64,000 bases of DNA, taken from positions 3,596,001 to 3,660,000 of the forward strand of contig NZ_AP027043.1 of the NCBI RefSeq assembly GCF_027924665.1, in the 5' to 3' direction. Origin of the DNA: Flavobacterium sp. GSB-24 (lineage in GTDB: Bacteria; Bacteroidota; Bacteroidia; Flavobacteriales; Flavobacteriaceae). The translations under genes and the position numbers were made by a program. Under the pieces are notes generated by a model that saw nothing but the letters and a program-made list of their open reading frames with translations, was not told where the DNA came from and ran no database searches. Shown here one piece after another: positions 10,801-18,600 of the stretch; the first letter of the stretch is position 1; each line of letters starts with the position of its first letter.

Positions 10801-10883
10801 ATTGGTGAAAAAGACATAAGAAAACCTATAAAAATTAGGCAATAACAAGCTCTTCCACCCATGGAAAATGAAAAAATATTCAT
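7869..10883 (-). CDS. SusC/RagA-like TonB-dependent outer-membrane transporter
   Basis: The 1004-residue protein has a signal-like N-terminus, a carboxypeptidase-regulatory-like domain (about residues 46-122, VQGTVTDGTNPLPGVTI), then a TonB plug with the SusC signature IRGRNSIRTDANAPLYIING near residue 187, and ANGVVLITTKKG near 257. The rest is a beta-barrel ending in an outer-membrane-type TITAGIQLTF. It imports a substrate using TonB energy, working with the SusD lipoprotein encoded next. It is the first gene of a three-gene operon. No ECF sigma/anti-sigma pair is next to it; an Xre-type regulator is divergent from it instead. Confidence 0.93.
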   Translation of the reverse strand: MNIFSFSMGGRACYCLIFIGFLMSFSPMSAKNISRQGNSLSQQHMVQGTVTDGTNPLPGVTIAIKNKKNNAVISDYSGQFSLTSSPNDTLVVSYIGFKTMLVPIQGRSVVNIILFYDSTTLKEVKVNAGYYSVKESERTGNISRITSKDIETQPVTNVLATMQGRMAGVNITQNTGVPGGGFDIQIRGRNSIRTDANAPLYIINGVPYASDAIGYTQTSTVFPTVTSPLNSIDPNTIESIEVLKDADATAIYGSRGANGVVLITTKKGKEGKTKFDFSASTGAGSVTRFMKLMTTDQYLDMRRQAFRNDGIANYPAGDYDINGTWDQNRYTHWQKELIGGTSLINELRGNISGGSQYTQFLFSGSYYTQSTVFPGDFLYKKGNSHVNLNHKSKDNKFRLVFSAGYTIQNNDQPAFDLTATSTTLAPNAPALYDSSGNLNWENGTWNNPLANQQAENKSTTKDLVANTVLSYEIIPNLILKSNFGYTDLQHVESRTNPSTIYNPSFGITSANSTLYLNNSKRSSWIIEPQLNWEKELGKGKLGILLGSTFQQRNASRLFQSGSGFSSNALIYDLASAANRQVQMSDETIYKYQAFFGRINYNWNDLYIVNLTARRDGSSRFGPGNQFANFGAVGLAWLFSNENFLKNSSWLSFGKIRSSYGITGNDQIGDYQFLNTYNSSGVNYQNIIGLQPTRLFNADFGWEVNKKLEAALELGFLADKIFITGAWYQNRSSNQLVGIPLPGATGFTQLQANLDATVQNTGLEFTLRTVNYSNKNFNWTSNFNVSFSKNNLVSFPNLASSSYKNTYRIGEPLSILLRYKYTGLDPVTGIYQFKDENNDGKISSPDDKQTVINLNPDFFGGFQNQLSYKNWKLDFLFQFVKQQRESYAGVAGMINHPNRFVNSWQQQGDTSPYQMHTAGYNAVALTAQSLYSTSDAVATDASFIRLKTIAISYNLPLKSKELQCLFTINGQNLLTFTPYEDGDPESTIGFLPPLKVITAGIQLTF

Positions 10884-10924
10884 AATTTTGGGATTGGTTA
10901 GTTAAATATGATTTGATTGGCTAC

Positions 10925-10959
10925 GGTCCTCTATACAAGTTTGTCGCTGGTAGAGGGCC
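10925..10959 (-). promoter_or_regulatory. Hairpin in the 5' leader of susC
   Basis: GGTCCTCTA at 925-933 of this kilobase pairs with TAGAGGGCC at 951-959 (one G-T pair), giving a 9-bp stem with a 17-base loop. It ends 41 bases upstream of the susC start codon. On the minus strand it would fold in the mRNA leader; on the plus strand it is followed by a short T run and could end antisense transcription. Confidence 0.45.
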
Positions 10960-11110
10960 ATTTTTATGTATTAAGTAAACGGCTTAATAGCATAAGAAGA
11001 ATTGTTTAATACACCGGAATAAAGTTTTAAAGAGTTCGACTTTAAATGCGAAAGCTTAAATATTAAGAAGTACTGCTAAGAATAATAAGAGAGTTTAAGG
11101 CATAAAAAAG

Positions 11111-11262
11111 GCGCGGAACTCAGCTTATCGTATCAAAGGCACTGGCGGCACCCAACCACAAATAAGTGAGCCCACGCCAATAAGACGTGAGCATCTTACT
11201 TATCCTCTCGTGGTATGTAAAACGCCAGTTTTTTGATACGAGATTCAAAGCGAATGCTTCAA
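11111..11262. ncRNA. Nested long palindrome, candidate structured RNA
   Basis: Three nested inverted repeats share one centre. The outer arms are TCGTATCAAA plus ACTGGCG (11128-11147) against CGCCAGT plus TTTGATACGA (11223-11241). The middle arms are ACCAC and ATAAGT (11155-11167) against ACTTAT and GTGGT (11198-11214). The inner arms are CACG (11173) and CGTG (11186). The segment is clearly GC-richer than its surroundings and carries no open frame. T-runs follow on both strands (GCGCC then T6 on minus; CAA then T8 on plus). The shape, about 115 bp of imperfect hairpin with bulges, recalls 6S-type RNAs or a mobile palindromic repeat. It lies between susC and the Xre gene. Confidence 0.5.
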
Positions 11263-11380
11263 TTTTTTTTATGAAGAATCGCAAATTTAATAAATGATTA
11301 TGTATTATTTAAAATAAATAATCAAATCTTATCCAAAGATAAAAAATATTTTTTGTAATCCAAGTGGTTTACAGAATATT

Positions 11381-11662
11381 ATGAAAATTTACCAAAATTG
11401 CAGTATGGCAGAATTAACAAAAGAAGATACTATACTACAAAAAAAAATTGCAGAAAGAATACAGTTTTTACGTCTAAAAACTGGTCTTTCGCAAACAGAT
11501 TTTGCTCAAAAACATCACATCGATAGGCAGGTAATCAATAGATGGGAAAGCATAAACAATAAAAGAGGTGTTACAATATATTCAATTCAAAAATTTTGTA
11601 AAATGTTAGATATAACATTGAAAGATTTTTTTGATGATGAAAGATTTAAAAAAGATGCTTAA
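11381..11662 (+). CDS. Xre-type helix-turn-helix regulator
   Basis: The 93-residue protein has one HTH_3 domain at about residues 26-80 (QFLRLKTGLSQTDFAQKHHI followed by DRQVINRWES). Translation could also begin at the ATG at 11405 (MAELTKED), which leaves the domain intact and resembles family starts. It probably binds DNA as a dimer. It is divergent from susC, 497 bases away with the nested palindrome between them, so it may regulate that operon. Equally, it could mark the left edge of the defence island. No toxin partner is adjacent. Confidence 0.75.
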   Translation: MKIYQNCSMAELTKEDTILQKKIAERIQFLRLKTGLSQTDFAQKHHIDRQVINRWESINNKRGVTIYSIQKFCKMLDITLKDFFDDERFKKDA

Positions 11663-11674
11663 GCATCTTTTTTT
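11647..11674 (+). terminator. Rho-independent terminator overlapping the stop codon
   Basis: An AAAGATGC-TTAA-GCATCTTT palindrome with seven T bases follows the Xre gene directly. The gene's last codons and stop form the left arm and loop. Confidence 0.8.
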
Positions 11675-11905
11675 ATTTAGTTGAATTATAAAAACACGTA
11701 TTTATACGGGGTCTATATATCTGTTAAAAAACTAATTTGCATTATGAGGCTATTATGGAAAACCGTAAAAGAAAAGGAGAGTGGTTCCGTAAGTTTGATG
11801 TTTAAACTTATAAATGATATACATGTATCTGAAATCATATGTCAGTAATCCATTTATGGCAAGAATAATATTAAGGTGCATTAAAAACAACCAAAACCAT
11901 TAACC
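11663..11905. other. Intergenic region before the Thoeris-like pair
   Basis: No recognisable gene is present. A 34-codon open frame at 11744-11848 (MRLLWKTVKEKES...) has no family resemblance that I can see. No TAnnTTTG element is obvious ahead of 11906. Confidence 0.4.
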
Positions 11906-12469
11906 ATGAGAGACAAAAATTATTCGGCCTTCTACGTAAGTGAGCCATTTGACGAGTGTAGCCTTGGAGCACACGCAACAAAAGACTTTGTTTATTATAA
12001 TATGCTAAGGGCTTGGAAAGGAAATGATTCATCTTTTCCTTTTAAAAATGCGCATGATACAACTTATAGTGTAAGAGATAGCAGTGACTGGGAGACAACA
12101 TTAAAACCGCGAATTCGAGAACGAATAAGAAACTCAAAAAACATTATTCTATTTTTAAGTTCATTAACGAAAAGTTCTCGTGCTATAAGAGAAGAAATAG
12201 ACTATGCAATAAATTCGCAGAAATTGCCTATCATAGTTGTTTATACAGATTTCACTGAGAAGAGTGATATAATTAATTGCAACCAGAACGTTCTAAATAA
12301 AAGGATAACTGATTTATGGGACAACTTACCCATATTTAGAGATTCCATGAAAGCCATTCCAACCATGCATATACCGAATAAAAAAGATCTAATAAAAGCG
12401 GCTCTTAATGATCCTGATTTCATGATTGACACAAAATGTAACGCTGGACATTATTTCTACAAATGCTAA
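11906..12469 (+). CDS. thsB: ThsB-like TIR protein (MTH538/DUF1863 TIR-like), signal-generating part of a type II Thoeris-like system
   Basis: The 187-residue soluble protein opens with an AFYVSEPFDE strand-loop. It has NIILFLSSLTKSSRAIREEI at residues 79-98, the usual place of the TIR catalytic glutamate (E96 or E97), and PIIVVYTD at 108-115. This is the ThsB TIR-like (formerly DUF1863) pattern. In type II Thoeris the TIR enzyme is reported to make histidine-ADPR from NAD after phage infection; I infer the same here from the partner gene. The downstream macro-domain gene begins 5 bases after the stop, so the two are certainly one operon. The region lies in an island bounded by a recombinase and a tRNA. 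Confidence 0.75.
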   Translation: MRDKNYSAFYVSEPFDECSLGAHATKDFVYYNMLRAWKGNDSSFPFKNAHDTTYSVRDSSDWETTLKPRIRERIRNSKNIILFLSSLTKSSRAIREEIDYAINSQKLPIIVVYTDFTEKSDIINCNQNVLNKRITDLWDNLPIFRDSMKAIPTMHIPNKKDLIKAALNDPDFMIDTKCNAGHYFYKC

Positions 12470-12474
12470 ATTAA

Positions 12475-13320
12475 ATGAAATACATTCTTAACTCAATATT
12501 GAGCACGGCCTATTGGCGTTATATTTTTTCATTCGAGGGACTTAAATCTATATTCGCCATTTTTGGTACTATTTGGCTTATTGCCGAAACATTAGATTTT
12601 TTTAAAGTGTATACCCGTGATCAATATGGTTCGTACGCTTTCTTTATCTTCATGGTTCTTTCAGTAATATTTTCGATTCTATTAAAAAGACCCATTAAAT
12701 CAATTTCAGTTTCATTTCCAGAGTACGACTTTTCAATTGATGTTCGTATTGCTGACTTATTTAGTCTCAGCGGCGCGACTATGATAAGTACAAATACTCA
12801 ATTTGAAGCTGATGTAGCAGGCGGAAGAATAGCAGTTGATAGTCTGCAAGGTCAATTTACTGCAAAGTATTTTACGGGAAATCAGATAGAATTAATTAAA
12901 AATTTACAAGAAAAACTTGCAGCTTTAAACACTACAACCCCTTACCCGATTGGAACTACAATTCCAATTCATACTCATGGGAAAACTTTTTATTTTACAG
13001 CGATGTCCACCCTGGGAGAAGGTGGAAATGCTTCATCAACTATTTCAGAAATAGATGCTTCATTAAACGGATTATGGGATTATGTACGAAATAGTGGTCA
13101 GCTTCAAGAACTTATTGTACCTGTTATAGGTACTGGTAGAGGGCGGGTAAAAATTTCTAGAAAGAAGATGATTGCTTTAATTGCAGAATCATTTGCAAAA
13201 GCGTCTTTGCAACATAAATTTTCAAGTAAATTGATTATTGCTGTTCGACCTGAAGATGCTCAAAATTTCGGAATGAATCTTTATGATATAAAAGATCATT
13301 TGGTGCACGTACTAAAATAA
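12475..13320 (+). CDS. thsA: ThsA-like effector: two TM helices plus macro domain (formerly DUF6430)
   Basis: The 281-residue protein has TM helices at about residues 23-41 and 52-70, then a cytoplasmic macro domain from about 95 to 275. Macro features are DSLQGQF at 122-128, a PIGTTIPIHTHGKTFYFTAMS core in two segments from 158, and the nucleotide-loop VPVIGTGRGRV at 215-225. This TM-TM-macro build is that of type II Thoeris ThsA, in which the macro domain binds the ADP-ribose-type signal made by the TIR partner and the TM part kills the cell. The adjacent TIR gene supports the call strongly. No catalytic macro residues were assessed. Confidence 0.78.
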   Translation: MKYILNSILSTAYWRYIFSFEGLKSIFAIFGTIWLIAETLDFFKVYTRDQYGSYAFFIFMVLSVIFSILLKRPIKSISVSFPEYDFSIDVRIADLFSLSGATMISTNTQFEADVAGGRIAVDSLQGQFTAKYFTGNQIELIKNLQEKLAALNTTTPYPIGTTIPIHTHGKTFYFTAMSTLGEGGNASSTISEIDASLNGLWDYVRNSGQLQELIVPVIGTGRGRVKISRKKMIALIAESFAKASLQHKFSSKLIIAVRPEDAQNFGMNLYDIKDHLVHVLK

Positions 13321-13326
13321 CTACTC

Positions 13327-13472
13327 TAACAGCCGTTTGGCAAGATTGTGAATTTTGTGGAAATTCATTTGGGCGTTTGGCAAGAAATTTTATCTGAGCC
13401 GAAATAAGCCAGTTATGAAGTTCACAACTTCGCCAAGTTGCAAACGTTCCTGCCAAGCGATCCACAATCTGG
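13327..13472. repeat. Structured repeat, possibly attC-like
   Basis: CGTTTGGCAAGA occurs at 13334-13345 and again at 13374-13385; inverted relatives GCCAAGTTGCAAACG (13432-13446) and GCCAAGCG (13452-13459) face them. AGATTGTG at 13343 pairs with CACAATCT at 13463. Inside are small hairpins such as GAAGTTCACAACTTC (13417-13431). The element begins right after the macro-domain gene with CTAACAGCCGTTTGGC, reminiscent of integron attC-type ends, but no integrase of that class is in the window. Confidence 0.4.
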
Positions 13473-13517
13473 AGAAAAAAGAATCAAAAAAAAATAACTA
13501 TATCAGATAATTAAATA

Positions 13518-13621
13518 ATGGAAAAATTAAATAAAAATCAGTCTTAATTGAAACTTTATTTTTTATTGGAGTGGCTATAGTGTTTTTAGGAATACCAAGT
13601 ATTTACAACAAAAACAAATAA
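13518..13621 (+). pseudogene. Frameshifted small single-TM protein
   Basis: ATG at 13518 opens MEKLNKNQS and stops at once. A shift of one base at that point opens LIETLFFIGVAIVFLGIP followed by SIYNKNK and TAA at 13619-13621. Joined, it would be a 33-residue protein with one TM helix. Small membrane proteins of this type are common in flavobacteria. The break could be a real mutation or a sequencing error at the TCTTAATT site. Function unknown. Confidence 0.35.
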
Positions 13622-13746
13622 TTATAAACACGGAGTCCATTTTGCAAATATGTTAGCTCCTATTCGAATTACAAATTGATAAAGTTTGATAACGATCGTA
13701 AAGTTATTCAACGATTTAAGGTTTAATAAAATTCTTTATTATATAG

Positions 13747-14175
13747 ATGAAAAAATATCAGGTAAAAGAAAAACATCAACAAGAAAACTTATTTATTGCT
13801 ACAGCGTTAATAAGTACGTCGATGGTAATTATCATTCAGTTAATTAATGAGAGAATAGATACACTACAACTTTCAATCGCCTTATATTGCTTCGCAATAT
13901 CAATTCCACTTTTAGTTGGAAGTATTGCTGCACTTTATTTAGAAAGGCTATATAAAATTAGAGCTCACATCTGGTATTTGTGGATTTGTAATTTTTTTGG
14001 TTGCTTTCTATCTATATCTGGAATTGCGTCAATCTTTTTTAACTTCAATTGGATTTTTGGAACAATATTCTTAACCTGCAGTTTGTTTGTTGTTTTCGTA
14101 ATGACTAGTTATACTGGGTTATTGGAAAAAATAAATAGCGATGAGCAAAAAGATGAAGAAATAGAGATTAGATAA
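13747..14175 (+). CDS. Four-TM membrane protein of unknown function
   Basis: The 142-residue protein has four predicted TM segments at about residues 15-33, 40-63, 74-95 and 100-123, and a charged C-terminal tail (NSDEQKDEEIEIR). I do not recognise the family. There is no signal sequence and no conserved motif that I can name. It stands alone, 426 bases from the macro-domain gene and with decayed coding sequence on both sides. It could be an accessory membrane component of a defence cassette, but its separation from the Thoeris-like pair argues against direct membership. Confidence 0.6.
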   Translation: MKKYQVKEKHQQENLFIATALISTSMVIIIQLINERIDTLQLSIALYCFAISIPLLVGSIAALYLERLYKIRAHIWYLWICNFFGCFLSISGIASIFFNFNWIFGTIFLTCSLFVVFVMTSYTGLLEKINSDEQKDEEIEIR

Positions 14176-14255
14176 GTTTCACAAGAAAGTTTATCTTCTG
14201 CGGAGAGATTATCTGCGTTTGATGGTTAAAGACGAGAAAATCCGCAGATGCCACT
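14176..14255. repeat. Dispersed CTGCGGA inverted repeat
   Basis: CTGCGGA near 14200 and TCCGCAG at 14241 face each other around AGATTATCTGCG-type words. This wording recurs in flavobacterial intergenic DNA. No gene is visible. Confidence 0.35.
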
Positions 14256-14420
14256 CTATAAGTTTTCATCGTTATCTGATAATTCAAAATATTGAGCTTT
14301 TCTAAGTTCGTTTTCATTATTATTATATTAACCAATTCTAAAAGAATTTCCTCAGGGAAAGGTTTTTTATCGTTTTTGTACTCAACAAAATCATAAAGAT
14401 AATCCGAATCTATATCAAGC
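14256..14420 (-). pseudogene. Decayed 3' end of an unknown protein gene
   Basis: On the minus strand, from about 14420, the frame reads DIDSDYLYDFVEYKNDKKPF, then PEEILLELVN. It breaks, and one base over continues as NNNENELRKAQYFELSDNDE, NL and TAG at 14256-14258. The amino-acid composition and codon use look genuine, and one frameshift unites the two parts. No start codon or upstream part exists here, so the 5' part has been deleted. Family not recognised. Confidence 0.4.
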
Positions 14421-14484
14421 TAAATATGCAAGAATAGGAATTCGATTAGGTGCTATTAGAGGCAGTTTCTATTTAAAATGGTAA
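14380..14484 (+). pseudogene. Possible 3' remnant of a second gene
   Basis: The plus strand carries NPNLYQAKYARIGIRLGAIR followed by GSFYLKW and TAA at 14482. It looks like the end of a real protein but has no upstream coding part. It overlaps the other remnant and the 3' end of the TIR gene. The junction suggests a deletion that fused two convergent genes. Confidence 0.25.
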
Positions 14485-15507
14485 ATCATCTTCCTTTTCA
14501 AAAATATTCCAAGATTTAGGAATTACACTTTCATTTCTCGCTAAAGCTTCTTTAATTTTTAAATTGCCTTCTTCAGGTAGTCCAAGTAATAAATTTGTTA
14601 AATCTGATATAAACGCAACCTCTCTCGGATTATTGCTACTTGTTAATTCAGTAACTTTAGTTAACTTTTTTAACTCGAAACGACGTATAACTTCGTCATA
14701 TCCTAATGATAATTTTGAATTTAATGAATTAACATCTTCCCAAGTCTTGATATTTTCAATTTCACCTGAACTTTTCCATCCAACTCCTAGTTTGAATCTT
14801 GCGGTGTCAATAGAATAATGAAGTAAGATTATCTCCTCATCCTTTAACTTTCCTTCTTGTAGATCCTTAAATAGCTTATCAACTTGTGAAGTTTTGCTGT
14901 TGCTGTCAATTATTTTATTTGGAGAATTTTCAACTATTATTTTTTCTTCTTTTATGGTTGTTATAATTGGATTTACGTGGTTCTCATTTTTTACAATTTG
15001 TGTAATTGGTAAACTTTGTCTGGGAACTTCGAACGAATTGACCTTTTCGATAAATTCTCGTATTTTTTGACTTACAAAAACGGCTTTGGTCGAAATTGGA
15101 AATAAAACGCGAAGAGTTTCAATAAAGCCTGTTACTCTATCGTGATTATTTATTTTGAATCCCATTTCCCTAGGGTCTAGAGCTCCGTTTTGGAATTCAG
15201 GGCTTGAAGCTTTGAATTCAGGTGTGAATATAATTGTATGTTCATTTTCGACAACCCAAGCGGCTCCCATCTCATTCATGCAGGCAATACTCGAATAATA
15301 GTCTGAAGAAAGGAGATAAACTACATATGGCTTTTCAGTAATTCTAGCTCTCAACCAATTAAATATGTTCTGACCAGTAGGAATTCCAAATGCGTCGTTA
15401 CTGGTGAATATAATTTGTTCGTTATTAACACCAACCGCTACCAACAAATCTACGAGTGCTTGTCCGTAATTCGCGTTTTTTGACGAATGAGAAATAAAAA
15501 TTTTCAT
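14473..15507 (-). CDS. TIR-domain protein with a helical C-terminal extension
   Basis: I place the start at ATG 15507 (MKIFISHSSKNANYGQ), the canonical TIR beginning; the frame could extend 8 codons to 15531. The protein has 344 residues. The TIR domain spans residues 1-140, with ISHSSKN at 5-11 and the likely NADase glutamate E79 in SSIACMNEMGAAWV. Residues about 170-344 are mostly charged and helical (DKLFKDLQEGKLKDEEIILL), with no recognised domain. Bacterial TIR proteins usually degrade or convert NAD in antiphage defence. It lies 173 bases downstream of, and on the same strand as, the helicase-nuclease gene, so it could be its effector or an independent system. Confidence 0.8.
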   Translation of the reverse strand: MKIFISHSSKNANYGQALVDLLVAVGVNNEQIIFTSNDAFGIPTGQNIFNWLRARITEKPYVVYLLSSDYYSSIACMNEMGAAWVVENEHTIIFTPEFKASSPEFQNGALDPREMGFKINNHDRVTGFIETLRVLFPISTKAVFVSQKIREFIEKVNSFEVPRQSLPITQIVKNENHVNPIITTIKEEKIIVENSPNKIIDSNSKTSQVDKLFKDLQEGKLKDEEIILLHYSIDTARFKLGVGWKSSGEIENIKTWEDVNSLNSKLSLGYDEVIRRFELKKLTKVTELTSSNNPREVAFISDLTNLLLGLPEEGNLKIKEALARNESVIPKSWNIFEKEDDLPF

Positions 15508-15680
15508 TATTAAATTTAATAAGTTAGACAAATATAAAAGAATTAATTAACATTGCCGGATTAAGTGAATGCAAGATGATATTTGATAAATTAAAGTGGT
15601 GTTAATTTTACAAGTGGATAATCTAGGTTGCAGTTTATATGATTCTAGTTTGCATTGTTTTTAAGATTTAAATTAAATTG

Positions 15681-18600
15681 TTATATCAATTTTAAAAACT
15701 CTCCATCTTTTTTTACAATTTCAGATTTAACTGATTTTATAATGGATAGTAAAATATGGTTTCGCATATCTTCAGTAACTCTTGCAAATCCAAAAAGTTT
15801 CGCAATTAAGATAACAGCATTATCCGGCTGAATAGCGATAGAACTTTCAACAACTTTAATGATTGCCAAGTTCATCTCTTCATCAGAAATAAGACTTAAT
15901 TTTTTTGAATTTGGGCTAAGTAAACTTCTATCTCTTATTACTGGTAAATGATCTTCAAAATTCCAAAGAAATTCATCTTTCTTTTTAATTAAGCCAGTTC
16001 TAATAGCATAGTTTACTGCATCTGTAATAGATGCTCTGACACGGCTTCCTATTTTTGAAATGCCATTTGCATCTGCAATTCGACGAGCCATTTCTTCAAA
16101 ATGAACGGGACTTTCTACTTTGACAACTTCATGTATCCACGCTCCAAGTTTTCCAAGGGAATAAGTATGAATTTCTTGATGGCAAACCTCAATAGGAAGA
16201 GAAGCTTTTAAATAGCGGGGGATTGAATTATCAATTTCTTCAGGCTCTTCTCGGACAAGATTTTTTAAATCTTCCATTAATTCTTCTTCAAGTGCATCAT
16301 TATGTTCAACTTGATTTTTAGCATTTTCAATGTTTTCTATTAAAAGTCTTAGCTCTCCTTGGGGATTGCGGAACCAATCAGTACTCCATACATTAAATAA
16401 TTTCCAGCCCATGCCTTCAAGGACTATAGTTCTTAATCTATCTCGATCCCTCGCTGATTTTGCAGTTTCATAAGACTTTCCGTCGCAGCATATTCCAAGA
16501 ATATATCTTCCAGGATTATCGTTATCCACTATTGCCAAGTCAATATAAAATCCTGCAGAGCCGACTTTTTCTCTCACGATATAACCATTATCGCGAAGAC
16601 TTTGAGCAATAATTTCCTCAAATGGCTGGGGTTTAGTTATTATTTCTTCCTTGTCGCTTTCAAACTTCCCATGCTGTGCATAATAAAGAAAACTTTTTAA
16701 TGCCCGAATACCAAATTTTGCATTTGGTCCAGGATTCATATCACTGGCTGTAATATTTGTGAATACTTCACATCTACTTTTTGCCCTTGTAATTAAAACA
16801 TTTAGTCTTCGTTCACCACCTTCATTATTTAGAGGTCCAAAACTCATAGGTACTTTACCGTCTTCCGTTCTTCCATAACCAATACTAATAAAAATAACAT
16901 CTCGTTCATCTCCTTGAACATTTTCAAGATTTTTGATAAAAAGAGGTTCAGTAGGGTGGCTCCTAAAGAAACTTTCAACTTCAGGATTTTTTCTTCTTTT
17001 TACTTCAAGTGCATTTTGAATAGCCTGCATTTGCGCAGTGCTAAAAGCAACAACGCCGAGACTCAACTTCGGATTATTTATAGCATGGTTAATAATAGCA
17101 TCAGCAACCTTTTCAGCTTCTTTAGGGTTGGTGCGTGTTTTACCTTTGTCATAATAAGTATCTGGCAGGTGATTAAATGCTAAACCCATTTTGCTTTTAG
17201 ATCCGGGACTTGGAAAAATTATTAATTTATTTTCGTAAAACTCCTGGTTTGACAAGTTAATTAAGGATTCATGTCTACTGCGATAATGCCAGCGCAGCAT
17301 ACGTTGAGGAGCACCTTGAGCATCACACATTCCAAGGATGCTCTGCATATCAGCAGTTACGTTTTCTTCATCTTCAGTATCGGTATTTAGTTTGTCAAAA
17401 AAACTTGTTGGAGGCATTTGCTTTGTATCCCCCACAACAACTATTTGTCTTCCACGTAAAATAGCACCCAAAGCATCAACAGGACGTACTTGGCTGGCTT
17501 CATCAAAAATAACCAGATCGAAATCAATACTATTTGGAGGGAGAAAATTTGCAATTGACATTGGACTCATCATTATAACAGGTTTAATTGCTTGAATTGC
17601 CAGTCCCGCTTCCTGCATAAGTTTCCTAATCGGCATATGTCTGGCTTTGCGGTTGAATTCGCTTTTAAGTACATTAATTTGTCCGCCGCCTTCCTGTTTT
17701 GGTAAACTTTCCCAATGTTTAAAAGCAACTTTGGCGCGATTATAGAACTGATTAAGTACATCAAGTCGTTTAAATTTTTCGATGACTTCTTCATGACTTG
17801 ATCTTTCAAATTTTCGAAGTTCTGCACTATTATTCATTGCCTGCTCAATCAAATGTTCGTACCAAGTTTTTTGTACAGCTGTTTTTAAATGCAAAACAGC
17901 GTCGGGCCAGTTATAAACTGCTCTAATCAAATAATCGGCTCCATTTCTTTCAATCTCTTCTTTCATTACGTTCCAAGATACAGCCTGATGGATCTCAGGT
18001 AGATTTTCGAACCAATTTTTTATTAAGCTTTGCTGTTTTGCTAAACTTTTATTTAGTATTTGATTATCTTTTAAATCCAGTTTTTCTAAAAGCGACTTTA
18101 ATGAAATATTTTGTTTTTCTAAAGCATTCTCTAAATTAATTAAAAAGTCAGCCGCAACGTAAGACTCCTGATTTTTGCTAAGGAAGGATAGAAATGTATT
18201 TGATATTACGTCATCCTGAATAAGAAGGTGTACCTCTTGTAGGTATTGAACTGCTTTTTTAACAGTCTGCCAGTCTGTTCGTTTTTTTTGATATCTGATA
18301 TCAAATAATTTTTGCGCTAAAGGTTCTAAAGATAGGAGAGAGGCTGTAAGACGCTTTCCTTCCATTAAAGCATTAACATACTCTAATTTTGTGTTTAGAT
18401 CTGAAGGTACCTGAGTTGTGAGAAGTGCCGATAATTTTTTTGCACTATTTTTATAATCTCCTATTAAAAATTTATACCACTTACTGCCATGTACAATTAA
18501 ATTTTGCCTTATTTCAAGCAGATCATAATCCCAAGCTTCTGGAATAACTAAATTATCATATTGTGTATGCAGTTCCTCTAGTCGAATTCCAGTTTCTAAT

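Noticed and set aside
11744-11848. 34-residue open frame before the Thoeris-like pair
   Set aside because: No recognisable features and chance frames of this length are expected in AT-rich DNA.
13235-13465. 76-residue minus-strand open frame over the 13327 repeat
   Set aside because: It crosses the end of the macro-domain gene and the repeat in antisense; the sequence is a shadow.
15508-15531. Upstream ATG for the TIR protein
   Set aside because: MKIFISHS at 15507 is the canonical TIR start; the extra residues MSNLLNLI are not typical.
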